Source: Zygaena filipendulae (lineage: Eukaryota > Arthropoda > Insecta > Lepidoptera > Zygaenidae). Taken from it: a DNA stretch of 64,000 bases. The translations under genes were made by a program, and so were the position numbers. Under the pieces are notes generated by a model. The model was not told where the DNA came from, made no database searches, and worked only from the letters and a program-made list of their open reading frames with translations. Shown here piece by piece: positions 1 to 12,025 of the stretch. Each line of letters starts with the position of its first letter. Position 1 is the first letter of the stretch. The stretch covers positions 6,904,501 to 6,968,500 of the forward strand of contig OU015669.1 in NCBI GenBank assembly GCA_907165275.2. The letters run 5' to 3'.

Positions 1-904
1 ATAAATCAGGTCTTATGTTTTTGATCACATTTTTTAATTTAAACTAGCTATGCGTAATAACTGAAGTTACCAACATTTAGTAAAAGTGAAAAAAAAACGT
101 AGGACGGTCCTGTGAATTTTGGGATACTCTCGGTCTCAGGATTTCTTTGTAGTGCGATAGCAAAATATTATCATATTTGTTAATCCAAAACATATCATTC
201 TATGTGCCACATTTGAATCTATTCAACTAAATCCGTTCAGAAATTTCTGCGTACTTGAGCCACAAACATTCAATCATTTTTTATTCATTCATTCATTTCA
301 AACATCAAACTATCCAAGTATCCAATTTCACATATTTTGTCACCACATGGGTGGATGAGACGGCACTTAATACGATATTTTTACCTTACAGGCTAACTTT
401 AGATAGAACTAAGTTTAGATCTTTAAAGTTTTATTATATCTTTGTAAATGACATCGTCCTCAAATATTGAAAACGCTCTTTCACGACTCACGAATCATAA
501 TACCTCTGACTAAATTGATATCCATTACTTTAGCTTTTTGTATGTAACGATCGTAATTTGCATCAAAAAAAAAAAAAACAAAAGAGCAACGATGCCACAC
601 CTGAACATAATATGGCCTCCGGCGGCTGCATCGAAAGTAAAACGAGATGCTATCGATTCAGAAACGAAATCGACTTTGACAAATGGTCAGGTACAATATC
701 ATATGTAATATGTTAATGTTACGTATGCCAACAATAGCCACGAAGAACACCTTAGTACACGTCACAAGCGAAGGCGCGCCTAAGAACAATTCGTTTGTAC
801 GAAATGGCTGATAAAGACCGATAAGATTATGTTCTCCAAAATTGTTGCGTCACTGATCAAATTTTGACAATTTGTTTTTAATAATACTAAATATAAAAAA
901 GCAG

Positions 905-1168
905 AAACTAACTGACAGATCGACGCACAGCCGCTGGCTCTAAAACCATAAAAATTTGCACAAATATTTCTCAAGTGACGTAGGTGTGCACTAAGAAAGA
1001 ATTTTTGAAAATTCAACCCCTAACGGGGTGAAAACTAGTTGCAATGTTTGTATGGAACAACGTGTTATCTTGGAAGAAGTTGCAGGTCAAGTAATTTCTA
1101 GACCCAACCATTTCATTTTTTTGAAGTATCCTCAATTCCCGCGGGTGAAACCGCGGGGAACAGCTAGT
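905..1168 (+). repeat. Lep1-like element, long subtype
   Basis: Contains AACCCCTAACGGGGTGAAAA and ends GGGTGAAACCGCGGGGAACA then GCTAGT. The same arrangement recurs at 30033-30273. The CTAGT-ended 3' part is shared with the many shorter copies in the window. Naming it Lep1/Helitron-like is from memory of lepidopteran repeats. Confidence 0.55.
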
Positions 1169-1323
1169 ATAATATGTCTATGAAATCCTTGTTAAATCTA
1201 CGAGAAACTCCACCTTTTCAGACACTAGATATTAATTAGCAAAGTTCATATTATGCAGTCGTCATTTTTTATTTGACCAGACTACACACCACTATTCCAC
1301 ACACTGTAAAACGAGGCATATTT

Positions 1324-1558
1324 GGACATAGATAAGCAATAGTGTGTTAACCCACACTGGAGAAATTTTGAGTAAATCGTGTTTTAAAATTATAGCGCCA
1401 TTTTCTGACAACATTTTTTATGTTCAATATTTAATTACATACTTAAACAATGTAATAAGGTAAACACATAGTTAAAAAACGTTCCCTAACTCTCAATAAA
1501 TCGTTCTGAATAGGTAACTTAATTTTGTGGGTTAACATGTTATTGCTTATCTGCGTCC
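1324..1558. mobile_element. 235-bp TIR element, copy 1 (4-bp target duplication)
   Basis: Begins GGACATAGATAAGCAATA and ends with the inverted TATTGCTTATCTGCGTCC; the inverted termini extend about 30 bp with few mismatches. Flanked by ATTT at 1320-1323 and 1559-1562. Non-coding, so non-autonomous. A second copy lies at 12026-12261 with its own 4-bp duplication. Confidence 0.75.
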
Positions 1559-2887
1559 ATTTAAAATGTAGAAACCTTTAAAAATATTTATAATTCCTCA
1601 CAAATTAGTTCCGCCTTCAAAATAAAACCAATTAAGCACAGACGCCCCGAAATAGAACGAGTGTAGTGGACGTCTCTTAGCATTCCTTAGCGTATAAAAA
1701 ATAATTCTGTTTTTTTATACGATCCACCATCGGTCAGGATTCGTCTTGCTCTGCAAGTGTTATTTCGTGATCACACCTGATTATTATCGTTACAGGTTGT
1801 TTTTGATGATCAGCATCGTCAGGTTGTATTTTTTACTAGGTACTCCACATTTCATGAGAGCAAAATAAGTTTTAGTAAGGTTAAGGTAAGTTTAAGCTTT
1901 CATCAGAAAAAGCTTGAATGGTGATTAAGCTTTAAAATTAATATACATTTTTCGTACTTCATCAACTTCTGCTGTAGATGGGTCGCTGAAGTGATAACAC
2001 TCTGGCTAGAACAATTTAAAAACCATTTTATAGCATCATCAATTATTACTTAAATTATTTGTTGCTCTTCTGTGAACTAAATAGTAATTTTAAATTTCAT
2101 AACCATCCCCAACCATTATGTCCTGCACGCTATCCGTTCATCTATTTCATATAATTATGACGTAATCTTTTGAGGAATTTTTAATATTCCCTTTTTTTAA
2201 TCAACGGGTAATAACTTTAAGATTTAGGTTGGAACAAAATGTGTATGTGTTGCGGTTAATACTCCTGCATTGGTGGTTGAGCTTTGTACATAGTTTTTTC
2301 TAACTTCCACGCTTCTCAATTTTAAAACCCACTGAACGGGAACTGGCCCTGGACTCTGTGTTAGAGAGAATGAATCCTCTTCACTCGACGCTCGTTTTGT
2401 CATGTTTTTTTTTGTTTTCTGTTTGTTACCTTGTTCTTACTTCTTGTACTTGTTTCTTCATAGAAAATCTTTTATTATTTTTGGATTTATAATTTCATTT
2501 TGAATATCACAATGATTAATGCAAATCATTACAGCTTTCAAACTTGTTTCACTTATCGCGTTATTGAATTTATTCTTTTGTTAGCAATCTGAAATTTATT
2601 ATAAATAAATAAAATTAAATATTAAAAATCATTTCAGAGTAACACCTGCAGTTTATTATTTTATACGAAAAGATACAAATTTTATCAAGTGCCGTTTTAA
2701 TATTTGAGTTTGGATCAAACTTTGAAAGTTAACAATCTAAACTCTCATTTCACGCCGGCTAGAACGTTAAACTATGACTAGAATATTGAGCGAACCAAGG
2801 TGATCACCGGCAGTGTAATATACATACTATTCCAATGCGGTTTCACCCGCGTCCATCCATACAATTTGTAGACATCAAATAAAGAAA

Positions 2888-3034
2888 AACCGACTTCCAA
2901 AAACACAAAACTAAAAAGCTAAAAATAACAAAATACCCATTTAATCCAAAAGACAAAAACGCACGTAATATTATTATTGGTTTGTGCTACCCCTGATCGG
3001 TTTGAATTCGGTGACTCCTTTTTGGAAGCCGGTT
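2888..3034. repeat. short TIR-like repeat AACCGACTTCC...GGAAGCCGGTT
   Basis: Starts AACCGACTTCCAAAAACACA and ends TTTTTGGAAGCCGGTT. Its left part is closely similar to the left part of the element at 4506-4777. Its right end resembles the family seen at 3924, so it may be a deleted or hybrid copy. Confidence 0.5.
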
Positions 3035-3923
3035 AAAAATAAACAGATTTTTTTAATTGAAGAATATTTTTGGTAAAATTCGAGTTAATAGATAAACATT
3101 TTTTTTAAAATCTCCAATTCTCCGTACAAAGTGTGGTCCCCTTTTACTCCCTTGGGGGTGAATTTCTTAAAAGGCTTAGCGAGTTTTTACGTCACTAAAG
3201 GAAATAATATTCAAGATAGAAGATTAGTGATAGGATGTCCTTTTTGAAGATGCTTGGAAAAAATAGATTTTTTAAAAATAAATTCTTTATACTTAGAAGA
3301 AACAAATGTGGAATCATGGACATTGCATCATCGATCTATCGACTTACCTATAGACCTATATAAGTATATACGCTCCAATTTTAATAATATAGATGAATAA
3401 TTAAATATCGGTCATACCTGATTCGGAGGTTAATTTCTACTACGTTCTGCTGCTGTAAGCAAGACAAGCTTGTAGTGGTAACCAAAATGACTTTTTTGTT
3501 ACACTAATTATAATAACTTTCACTTCGATCTAGTGCGTCTAAAATTTAATGAAATGATCTACCTACTTCAGCCATTTAAAAAACTTTTTTTGAGCAAAGT
3601 TACGGAACTGTAGAATGGCTTGCTAGATTCCAGGTTCTGTTTAGTGAATGCTCGAACGCGAACGTAGAGATTTTAATACTATCATTATTAAGTTCTCTAT
3701 GCTGGTAGAAGTAATTCAGCTGGAAGACGTTAAAAAAAGACACCGAAATCAGGAAAGATAAAGACATTGATGTAGGGGATAATCTCTATTTAAACGATTC
3801 GTAAGATAGGATATTTTTCACCCCGACACGAAGATATCCCGAAGGAATTCCGAAATTGACATAATATGTGAACCGTAGGGGCAGCGATAAATATAAACAA
3901 ATTCCATTATCATAACTTTTTTT

Positions 3924-4400
3924 AACCGACTTCCAAAAAGGAGGAGGTTCTATGTTCGATTGTATGTATTTTTTTTAATATATTCACCGATTACTCGAAG
4001 AAGGTTGAACCGATTTGGAAAATTCTTTTTTTGTTTGAAAGGGTTTACTCCCAATTAGGTCCCATTGCCACCAAGTCGGGATCTGATGATGGGATCTTGG
4101 AGAAATTGAGGGAACTCTTCAAAAATTATAGGCACACCTATAGCGATTTGGGTATTTTTTATAGTAAATCGTTCATTTGCTTTTGGAAAGCAAAAGTTGA
4201 AGAAGTGGAACTGATGATAAAGACCAGATGGTCATCGGAACTACTCAATAATAGGTATTTCACGTGTTCTGAATCGTTAACTTTAATATGGTTTCTAAAC
4301 AATTTATGCCCGTCACAATGTATATGTTGAAGTGGAACTGATGGTGATGTACTAGGAGAATTCCTCAACAATTAACGTCCCTGCGTCGGGAAAAGCAATA
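3924..4400 (+). repeat. dispersed repeat beginning AACCGACTTCCAAAAAGGAG
   Basis: The AACCGACTTCCAAAAAGGAG start followed by GGTTCTATGTTCG and a T-rich tract is a form I associate with common lepidopteran interspersed repeats. The 99-residue frame inside (4031-4330) begins with TTG and is not a recognisable protein. The end point is uncertain. Confidence 0.4.
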
Positions 4401-4505
4401 TTTTGTGGTGATGAGCAGTTGACATTAGGCTATTGTAACTTAGAGAAATTACGAACTAAGTCACTTAAAAGCGAAAAATAAACAAAATTTTAACAAAAAA
4501 CTTAA

Positions 4506-4777
4506 AACCGTCTTCCAAAAACACAAAACTAAAAAAGCTAAAAATAACAAAATTCCGATTTAATTCAAAAGATAAAAACACAAGTAATATTATTATTGGT
4601 TTGTGCTACCACTGATCGGTATGAAATCGGTGATAAGCTAAATATGGAGGGGGTAGATGGGCTAAGTCGACTCCCGCCACCAGCTCTTCGTGAGCAGAAC
4701 AACCCAAGTGGGCAGACACCAGCAGGCTTGTCACTAAAAATATAGCTTTTTTAGTTTAGTGTTTTTGAAAGTCGGTT
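4506..4777. mobile_element. 272-bp TIR element with TTAA target site
   Basis: The left end AACCGTCTTCCAAAAACACA and right end GTGTTTTTGAAAGTCGGTT are inverted copies extending about 38 bp, through AAACTAAAAAAGCTA. TTAA lies immediately outside both ends (4502-4505 and 4778-4781), as for piggyBac- or Kolobok-type elements. The interior is GC-rich and non-coding. Confidence 0.65.
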
Positions 4778-6675
4778 TTAATTTTTTTGTTATTGGATAT
4801 CACAATTCCTAGATTTAATCAACTTATTATAGAGTTCATTATAAGCTTTAACTTTCATATGATACAATGCTTCCAAATATTATTTTCTACAATAGATCTA
4901 TACGTTTTTTTGTACCCATAGCCTATTGAGATGTTGTTATCTCCTTCGAAATCTCTTTTCACTTTCATGTGATATGTTTATTGTTTGCATAATGATGTGT
5001 TAATCAAAAACAGTTTCACCTATCCATCACAGCTGTGTACTTGGCCTATTTAAGTTTTAAGTTTTCGATAAGGCTTGCCAAAAGATGTTTTAAACAATCT
5101 TTTAATTATATTTTATCTGCGGCACCATCTAAAGGGAACTATCTCATAGTCTTGTTACTTTTGAAAGCAACGTTGCCATTGCAATCTGATAACGTTCAAC
5201 TTTGGTTTCGTTCAACTTTGGTTTAGTGTACAACATTTTGCAAATGAAGTACAACTTAATTTAAACTAGCGCCTCTCGTTAAAAAAATTACCTATATATT
5301 GTAAGTATTTCGATATTTACAAATATCGAATAGCAATTTTTTTAATGATATCTTATACAACGTGTTAATGAATAAACTGAAAACCTGATACACCCCATTT
5401 AAAAAAACAAACAATAATATGATTAAAATATATTTTATGTCGAAAAAATTTATACTTTAAAAGTTATTCAACATTAGTTTGGAGGTGACCAATCTACGAA
5501 ATTCCAAGCGCTACGCCCGCGCCTACCGGGTCGATTTTTTTTGCTGCAGGCGGCGTACGCGCCAAATATTGTATTATAAATAATTTAGATATGGGCTAGT
5601 AAAAATGAAAAAATATAACCTATATTAAAACATAGTGTGATCGATTCGCTAGTCGATTCTGATTAAACTGCTTTCTAGTTTTCAGTTAATTCATTAACAC
5701 GTTGTATAAAGTAGTTACCAAAATCACTAAAAGTGTAATGGGGTGCCCATTAAAGTAAGAAGTTGCATAAAGAATTCGTCTACTTTGTCAGACAAACAAT
5801 CCGTTTGTGAATTTCTGTAGAATAAAAAATGGGCGTTATCTTTTTAACTGCCCATTGAATTTTCGCATCATCTTATTTCAAGCACACTTATTCTCTGACA
5901 CATACGTAATGATGGCTTAGAAAGTTTTTTCATCAACCCCCTTGTTAGGTATTATTGTGCCGTTTGTTTCATTTTGCATTGTTCATTTATATTTGTGTTT
6001 TTCGCACGGTCCGATCGCGATCGCCTTTACTTTCGTCGCAATTGAACACGATAAATAAGTCATATATCATTCATATGTCAGCATGAAGTTGTTATTCATT
6101 CTATTCTCTTAAGTTACGTGATTATATGATAATGTTGTATTCTTCTTGAAGTACATTTATATTTCTTTTTGCCTTTTGTTGAAGCCGAGTGGTCCGGAAA
6201 TTTCGTTTTATTAACGCAATTACTCAATCGTCTCTATTCAGTGATCAATTTCATGCGCTAATTTTGAGTTGATGTTTTTTATTGTCTGGTTGTTTCTTTC
6301 TTTTTCACATCAGGAAAGTTTTGTGTTTATTATTTTCATATGTATCGCTTGGTTTATTACCATCACTAGGTACAGAATTAGTATTCTTACACTAACTAAT
6401 AACTATATCGGCCAACACCGCCTCGGCACACAACATGGCTCACGTTTCTCTATTATCTTAACACCATAAATTCAAACTCCAATACAGTTACTGCTGGTAA
6501 CAGTGGACAGATTAAATTGGTCTGCCTTGTATCAATTTGACCCACCCTCATACATTTGTTCGATTATTATTAGAAAGTTAAACGTTTTATGTACTACACG
6601 TCCTATACGTTTAAAATTTACCACTATTTTACTACTACTGTACGTATATATGTATATGTATTTAATTTATTTAAT

Positions 6676-6850
6676 CCCCGCGGTTTCACCTGCGTTAATT
6701 TCGGAGTTCTTGCTGGTATTGTGGTATAAATAGTAGCCTATGTTCTTATTTGTGCCCCTGAAAATGTGTATGCAAAGTTTCATGATGATCGGTTGAGTAA
6801 TTAAGGCGTGAAAAGTAACAGACAGACAGACTTACTTTCGCGTGTACAAT
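6676..6850 (-). repeat. Lep1-like copy, inverted
   Basis: Starts CCCCGCGGTTTCACCTGCGT and retains the internal ATGCAAAGTTTCATGATGAT segment and TTACTTTCGCGTG end typical of the other copies. Confidence 0.55.
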
Positions 6851-8680
6851 ATTTGTAAAGACAGCACTAAAACATGTAATATATAGGTACATAACACATT
6901 GTCTGAATGAGAAATTTTATAAATATACGATGTGTGTAGTATCTAGCTATATGCCTCGTAAATCGTAATCTATGTGTGTAGGTAGGTACTTAAAAATTTC
7001 ACATTGATGAGTAAAGCCATTAACCATGGTTCCGTCCTCATCAATCAAGCGTAGTGATTAGTGAATAAATAACAATTTGTATGTTCGTACACGACGTGCC
7101 AAAATGACAAGAGAAATAAACTTGCGCCAGGATAGGGTTATATTATTGCCAGCGAATACAATTTTGAGCGGTAAAACATTAGATTGCAGACATTTCTGTA
7201 GTTCCGTGTATTCCACACTGATTTATTGCGACTGCCGCGTTGATATGATTTGATATACGATGTCGAAATACGGAGCATTCAAAACCCCTTAAAGTCATAT
7301 TATACAAGGGAATGTTTCCGTATGAATTTTAAAATTTTCTCGAAAACATCTTTATTCTTAAATTAAAACTAAATTATAGTAGGTCCTATGCCATGTGTTA
7401 ATCCGAACCAAATTTGTCTAAATCATTATAGCCGTTTCAGCTTACTAACTCAACATTGGCATTTATAATCTAGTGTTATGTGACGTAAAGTAACGTAATT
7501 TTTTACTAAATTACCAAAAAATTATCTTTGCCTTCTCTCTTAGTACTTTAGGTACCTACCTTCAATCTGAAAAAGGGAAATTCCATTGAGGCTTCTAAGT
7601 ATTTAGGTAGGTATCTATATTAAATGCTAGAAATAAACAAAATTGCACTTGATTGAAACAGCGAGAAAAGGCTAAGTAGGTATAGAATATACTTGTTATT
7701 TAGTAGGAGAATTCATTCACACAAACCCGCATGCAGTGATTCGAAACTAATTGAGAGATTACGATCGACATTGTCGAGTTGTAAAAAATTACGTATTCTG
7801 AACCACCGACGACGTAGCGAAAGTAAAAGGGCCATCAGAGGTCCGATTCTGCTCACAAGAAACACAATCGATCCTAGGAGACACGGTATGTTTGCATTGA
7901 TGCCTTTACAGAAATGCAACAACTGCCACCCGCTATACAAAATCATTAAAAATAAATCGACAAGAGAATATGTAAAAAAAGGTACCTAGTTTTTATGAAA
8001 ATTCTGGAGCATTTCAAATTTAACAACTTTTCCCTTGCAGAGAGATTCGCTGACAGAATTTCACTAAAGCATTACTGAATGCCTTCTTCAACCACAAATC
8101 CACAATAGCGAAGTCAGCCAATTAGATTATTGTCCCAGGACAGATTGCTAAGTTACAGGATTTTAAAAAGAAACTTGATATCAAACAGTTTAAACAGAAA
8201 TTGAAAAAAAAAAACGGACACTTTGGCGATTTCTACAATAATAATTAAAGTTTTTCATAAAATGTTGCTGTTGCCATACAGCAAAAATATGATCAGAAAT
8301 TACCTACCCCGATTTTTTATATTCTCCTATAGATATCGATTTCTTTGAAATGTAGTATTTTAGAAGATACGATTTGTTTTTTATAGTAAGTATACGAGCG
8401 TATAGAGAGACCTTTAGAAATGAAAGAACGATGGCGTTTTTGTGTTTTGCTTAAGCAGAATTGGCCCTCGCTACCTTGACCGTGGACTGCGATGTCCAAC
8501 ATCGAGATTGCCTCTCAGATAAACAGGTAGATAGATTCGTAACACAACACCGTCTCTATGATGAATATATCGCGGTAGACATCGATTTCAACGCATGTCA
8601 TTACAGGCTTATTAACTTGTCTGACTCGTGAATGATGTCGTCATAGTAAAGTGCCTACGTGACATTTCTTCACAGTATTA

Positions 8681-9346
8681 TTTATTTATTTATTTATTTA
8701 GGCTCACCAACAACTGCTCATACCATTACAAATTACAATGTTATTACATATATTTTTAACATTAATTAACAGAATTAAGTACAATAGTTACTTATAGGTA
8801 AGCTCAGCATGCACTACACAATCTGTGACTAAAAAAGAATATGTAAAAAAAAAGGAAACTTAAAGAAAAATTAAATCATATAAATGTACCAAAATTGAAT
8901 TTGGTAAGTACTAAAGCTTTGACTGAGATTATCAGTCGTCGTTTATTCGATGTCAGATAAGTGGTCAAGTACGCTCCTATAAAACTTACCAGGACCGTCA
9001 ACATTAATATCGACAAATTCGCTACAGCTGTTCAAGAGCTTACATAGTCTTGGGACAGGAGAGCTTGAACCAAGAAGTGTTCTACGCAGTGGAGGAGATA
9101 AGGGCGTTATTCTGCTACGAGGGAACCTAGAAGGGACACGGAAATTAAACTGACTTAACAAGTTTGAGCAGTCTATCCTGTTCCTGAGGACCTTGTACAA
9201 AAACATTGCGTCGATCAGATCTCTACGCAAAGCCAAGGACTTCATTTTAAAATATGAATGTTTCCAATAATAATAGATATTGTACTTATAGAAATGTTTG
9301 ATAGGGTTAGTAGGTATATCTACAATAATTGTCAAGTTTAAATTAC
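8681..9346 (-). mobile_element. 5'-truncated non-LTR retrotransposon (CR1/jockey-like 3' end)
   Basis: The minus-strand frame 9335-8943 ends in a stop and contains LIDAMFLYKVLRNRIDCSNL followed by LSQFNFRVPSRFPRS, the form of the C-terminal tail of lepidopteran non-LTR reverse transcriptases. The element ends in a TAAA-type tail (TATTTATTT repeated on the plus strand at about 8678-8700). No catalytic FADD region remains, so it is a dead fragment. A 328-bp TIR element abuts its 5' side. Confidence 0.65.
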
Positions 9347-9352
9347 ATTACA

Positions 9353-9680
9353 ATTGGGTATTCTCCAAGGTATGAAAATCAAAATTCTAATTAGTCCGTC
9401 AGTTAGAAAATAAAAAAATAACAGACACATATTTTTTGCTTTTTCAATGTAATGAAAATGAACATAGATAAAGCGCATTAAAGTTTAGGGTGGGGGGCTC
9501 GTGACGTCAATATTCATTATAAGCGCCATACAAACCGCACCGAATTGTGACGTCACGCGAAATTTCAACTCAATGTATCTCTGTTATTTTTTGATTACGT
9601 AAAAAAAGAAAAAATACGTGTCCAATATTTTTTACTAATCTACACGACGGACTAAAAAAATTTTTTATGTCAAGTAGCCA
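9353..9680. mobile_element. 328-bp TIR element, copy 1
   Basis: Begins ATTGGGTATTCTCC, with TTAGTCCGTCAGTTAG about 35 bp in; the other end has the inverted CTACACGACGGACTAA and closes GTCAAGTAGCCA. ATTACA occurs immediately on each side (9347-9352, 9681-9686), a possible 6-bp duplication. A near-identical copy is at 24036-24365. The interior carries GTGACGTCA motifs and no coding capacity. Confidence 0.65.
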
Positions 9681-9819
9681 ATTACATTCGGTGCCGAATT
9701 TTGATTTTTAGATATAAAATTTCAATAAAACTTCATACTGAATTTTCATTAGCTGTGTCCTCTTTAGTTCCATTGATTGCGAAATATGGTTATATAATGT
9801 TTTTTTATTGTTGTAAACA

Positions 9820-9905
9820 CATGGCATACTAAACACCCAGACTTGAGGCAAACACGAATTCATTACATAAATATTTATACTCCGATGCGGGGATCGAACC
9901 CACTA
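9820..9905 (-). repeat. tRNA-derived SINE fragment
   Basis: The minus strand shows TGGGTTCGATCCCCGCATCG, a B-box-type sequence, followed by the downstream body also seen at 59560-59640 (CACCCAGACT on the plus strand). It is flanked by A/T-rich DNA. Confidence 0.45.
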
Positions 9906-10242
9906 CACATAAAAAAAAGCTTTGAAACGTCAAATATTAAAATAATATGTATTTGGAGCAGTTTGGTAGCGCGTTAATATTTTAAAAATAGCGATTCTAC
10001 TCTTATTTAGAAGATGTCGAGTAAGTAATCTTTGACCGAACTTGAACGAGCGTCGGGTCCTAAAGACATCAGCCCCCTTTGACATTTGATTGGACGTTAG
10101 GTTCCTTAGGTTTCTATGCATTAAAGATTATGATTGTCAACTTGGCTAAGGGGACTGGCGTAGAAGTCAAATTCGCTAATCATAGCCCAATGGCCGTGCT
10201 GTCAATGTGTCATCAAAACGATCGAAGCTAGCGATACTAACC

Positions 10243-10445
10243 GCCGCACTCAGAGTCGACTTTAATGATTACTTAGTTAAGCATAGATTTTTAAAACAAA
10301 ACTGCTAATTGGCTTTTAACTAATTAAGTTACATCTCATTAAATGCCAATTAACATTAATTTACTGAACGTCTCTGATTGCGGCAGTTTTGTTTTAAAAA
10401 TCTATACTTAACTAAGTAATCATTAAAGTCGACTCTGAGTGCGGC
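10243..10445. mobile_element. fold-back element with 63-bp arms, 62/63 identical
   Basis: The left arm 10243-10305 (starting GCCGCACTCAGAGTCGACTT) and right arm 10383-10445 are reverse complements with a single mismatch, around a 77-bp AT-rich spacer. Weaker similarity continues about 20 bp beyond each arm. Such identity implies a recent insertion or gene conversion. Target duplications were not established. Confidence 0.7.
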
Positions 10446-10967
10446 CGCTAGTTCGTATCGTTCGTAGCGCCCCTGTGGCTCTGTAGCCGACAGCGGCAGC
10501 GTACCGCGTCTTGTCAGTAGTTTGTCGTGTCCACAAATCAGTGTGAAATTGTGAAGTTGCATGATTGCGTTGATTTGCCGCTTTCCTTTGCTTGCTATTT
10601 GCCCTTACCAATGTTAACCCAATGTTGCGACAAGGGCAATTTTTTTTTTTTAGAAGATAAAATATAAATCAGGGAAATAGGATAAACTGACGAAAAAATT
10701 AAACCCAATACTGTTTCTCTATAATAAGGACTTTGACAATGTAAAAATTTATACACATAAGTTCATACGCAAGATTTTCTTTTAAATTACAAATATTTTT
10801 ATTGTCACTTGAAATCAATTTGTTTCAAAAATAAATTCTTTTGGCGAATTGAAAGAAAAAACAAACAATTTTATTTTAAACAAACATAACTTTATTTTTA
10901 TATAATACGTATAATTATGTGTTGTTAAACGTAAATAATTAATTTTATTGTTTTTCAATTATTCCAG

Positions 10968-11035
10968 GTTCGGATCCGGAAATGAATAAAAAGAAAATAG
11001 AAGAAGCACACGACACCGCCATATCCAACATGTGA
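10968..11035 (+). CDS. candidate alternative terminal exon (21 codons + stop)
   Basis: A good acceptor (pyrimidine-rich stretch ending ATTCCAG at 10961-10967) precedes a frame of 21 codons, SDPEMNKKKIEEAHDTAISN then M, ending in TGA at 11033-11035. Two of the three frames close at once; only the frame entered with one nucleotide from an upstream exon stays open. That is the same entry phase required by the exon at 11758, so a single upstream donor could splice to either: here for a short C-terminus, or to 11758 to continue. The composition is hydrophilic and lysine/glutamate-rich, as in many short isoform tails. It could instead be the last exon of a separate upstream gene, or a chance frame. 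No family is recognised. No clear AATAAA was pinned down downstream; an ATTAAA occurs near 11328. The call rests on splice-site quality and phase only. Confidence 0.35.
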
Positions 11036-11757
11036 ACCACCGACTCTACGACCAAAAGCAAACAACAAGACAATCTTCATATTCATGAGTCTTAAACAAG
11101 ATTACATGATTAAGATAAAACAAACGCCAAGTATTTATTTGTACTTATTTAATTTTAAACGAATCTAGTCGCAATAGCACTTTTTATATCAAGAAGCAAT
11201 ATATACTTTATCACTAAGGAAGCAGAGTTGATGTTGTCGAGGACATCGACGAAAATACAAAGATTAAGGAATTGAGATAAAAGAGTACAAGCAATGGATA
11301 AAACGGAGACGCTAATGTTGATTTAAGATTAAATTGATTTATTTAGAAGTTCTCCGAAAACCGATAATCCACAATGTCCACAAGTAAGTAGATGTACAAT
11401 TTTATTATTTTATAGAATAACATCATCGCTAAATTGTCTTTACTTACAAGCAGATAAGTAGACTTATTTTAACTGTTTACCCCGTTCTAGATTAATTATT
11501 GTCTCCGTAAACATATTACTTACTTTTAATACGATCACTTACAGTTACTAGTTCCACGTCATTTCATATAAACTACTGTACCGATTTTGAAAATATGAGT
11601 CATAGGCCATAGCAAAGAATAGATTATCTTCTAGCTTTTGTTGTTTTGTGTAGATTTTGTCAATCAATTCTCTATTCCTCGTGAACAGTTCTATTTTTAT
11701 GGATAAAAGGTATTCTATCAATAAAGTGTATTTGAATTTGATGTCTTTAACTTTCAG

Positions 11758-11878
11758 ATTTCGAACTGTCCGCGATGAAGAGCAGCTTCTCGCTGTCGTC
11801 GCTGGGCACGACGCCCGCGCAACCTGGCGGCCGCTGCGATCAGATCGAGCGACCTTACCATAGCCTCACTAAAAAGAG
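11758..11878 (+). CDS. exon A of spectrin-repeat gene (first visible exon)
   Basis: The exon follows the acceptor CTTTCAG (11751-11757) and ends at the donor AAAAAGAG|GTATAG. It enters with two nucleotides of a codon and leaves with two, giving 39 full codons that begin FELSAMKSSFSLSSLG and end HSLTKK plus a split Arg. It is GC-rich in third positions, unlike the AT-rich flanks. The segment is Ser/Gly/Pro-rich, probably a disordered linker before the helical repeats. The Met at 11775 could be a start for a shorter isoform, because the same frame has TAA at 11748 just upstream if the exon were extended. The region CCTCACTAAAAAGAGGTA is repeated 30 nt downstream, providing a second donor at 11908 that stays in frame. 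Joining to the next exon restores AG|G = Arg. Confidence 0.7.
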
Positions 11879-11908
11879 GTATAGATTTAACTCCCTCACT
11901 AAAAAGAG
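11879..11908 (+). other. in-frame exon extension between two tandem splice donors
   Basis: The first donor follows 11878 (AAGAG|GTATAG) and a copy follows 11908 (AAGAG|GTAGAT), exactly 30 nt apart. The intervening sequence has no stop and would add ten residues reading YRFNSLTKKR, with the same exit phase. The duplication begins at 11864 (CCTCACT) and recurs at 11894; the second copy lacks two bases just after its GT, outside the exon. Both donors are weak against GTAAGT, so which is used cannot be told. Confidence 0.5.
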
Positions 11909-12025
11909 GTAGATTTAACTCCCTACTACTACTATACTGGCCGCCTTGTCCGCGTGCATTTTGTATGTGAGGTTGTGTCGTCGTAGGGGCGCGGCGAGCA
12001 AATTGATATTGATCAACGCACATAC

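Larger units (their letters stand above)
1..10967. other. non-coding DNA upstream of the gene, repeat-rich
   Basis: Apart from the repeats listed separately I see no convincing exon. The longest plus-strand frame, 7693-7989, opens with TTG and is Arg/Lys-rich with no recognisable domain. It could be a worn transposon fragment: the following stretch to 8260 also has short lysine-rich open pieces. Upstream exons of the spectrin-repeat gene may lie here or further left but were not recognised. Confidence 0.4.

Noticed and set aside
7693..7989. 98-codon Arg/Lys-rich frame as a gene
   Set aside because: No ATG at its start, no splice context and no recognisable domain; kept only as a possible repeat remnant.
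9883..9905. tRNA gene suggested by GGGATCGAACCCAC
   Set aside because: Only the B-box region resembles tRNA; no acceptor stem or full cloverleaf, and related SINE copies occur elsewhere. The same applies at 25165, 36560 and 58640.
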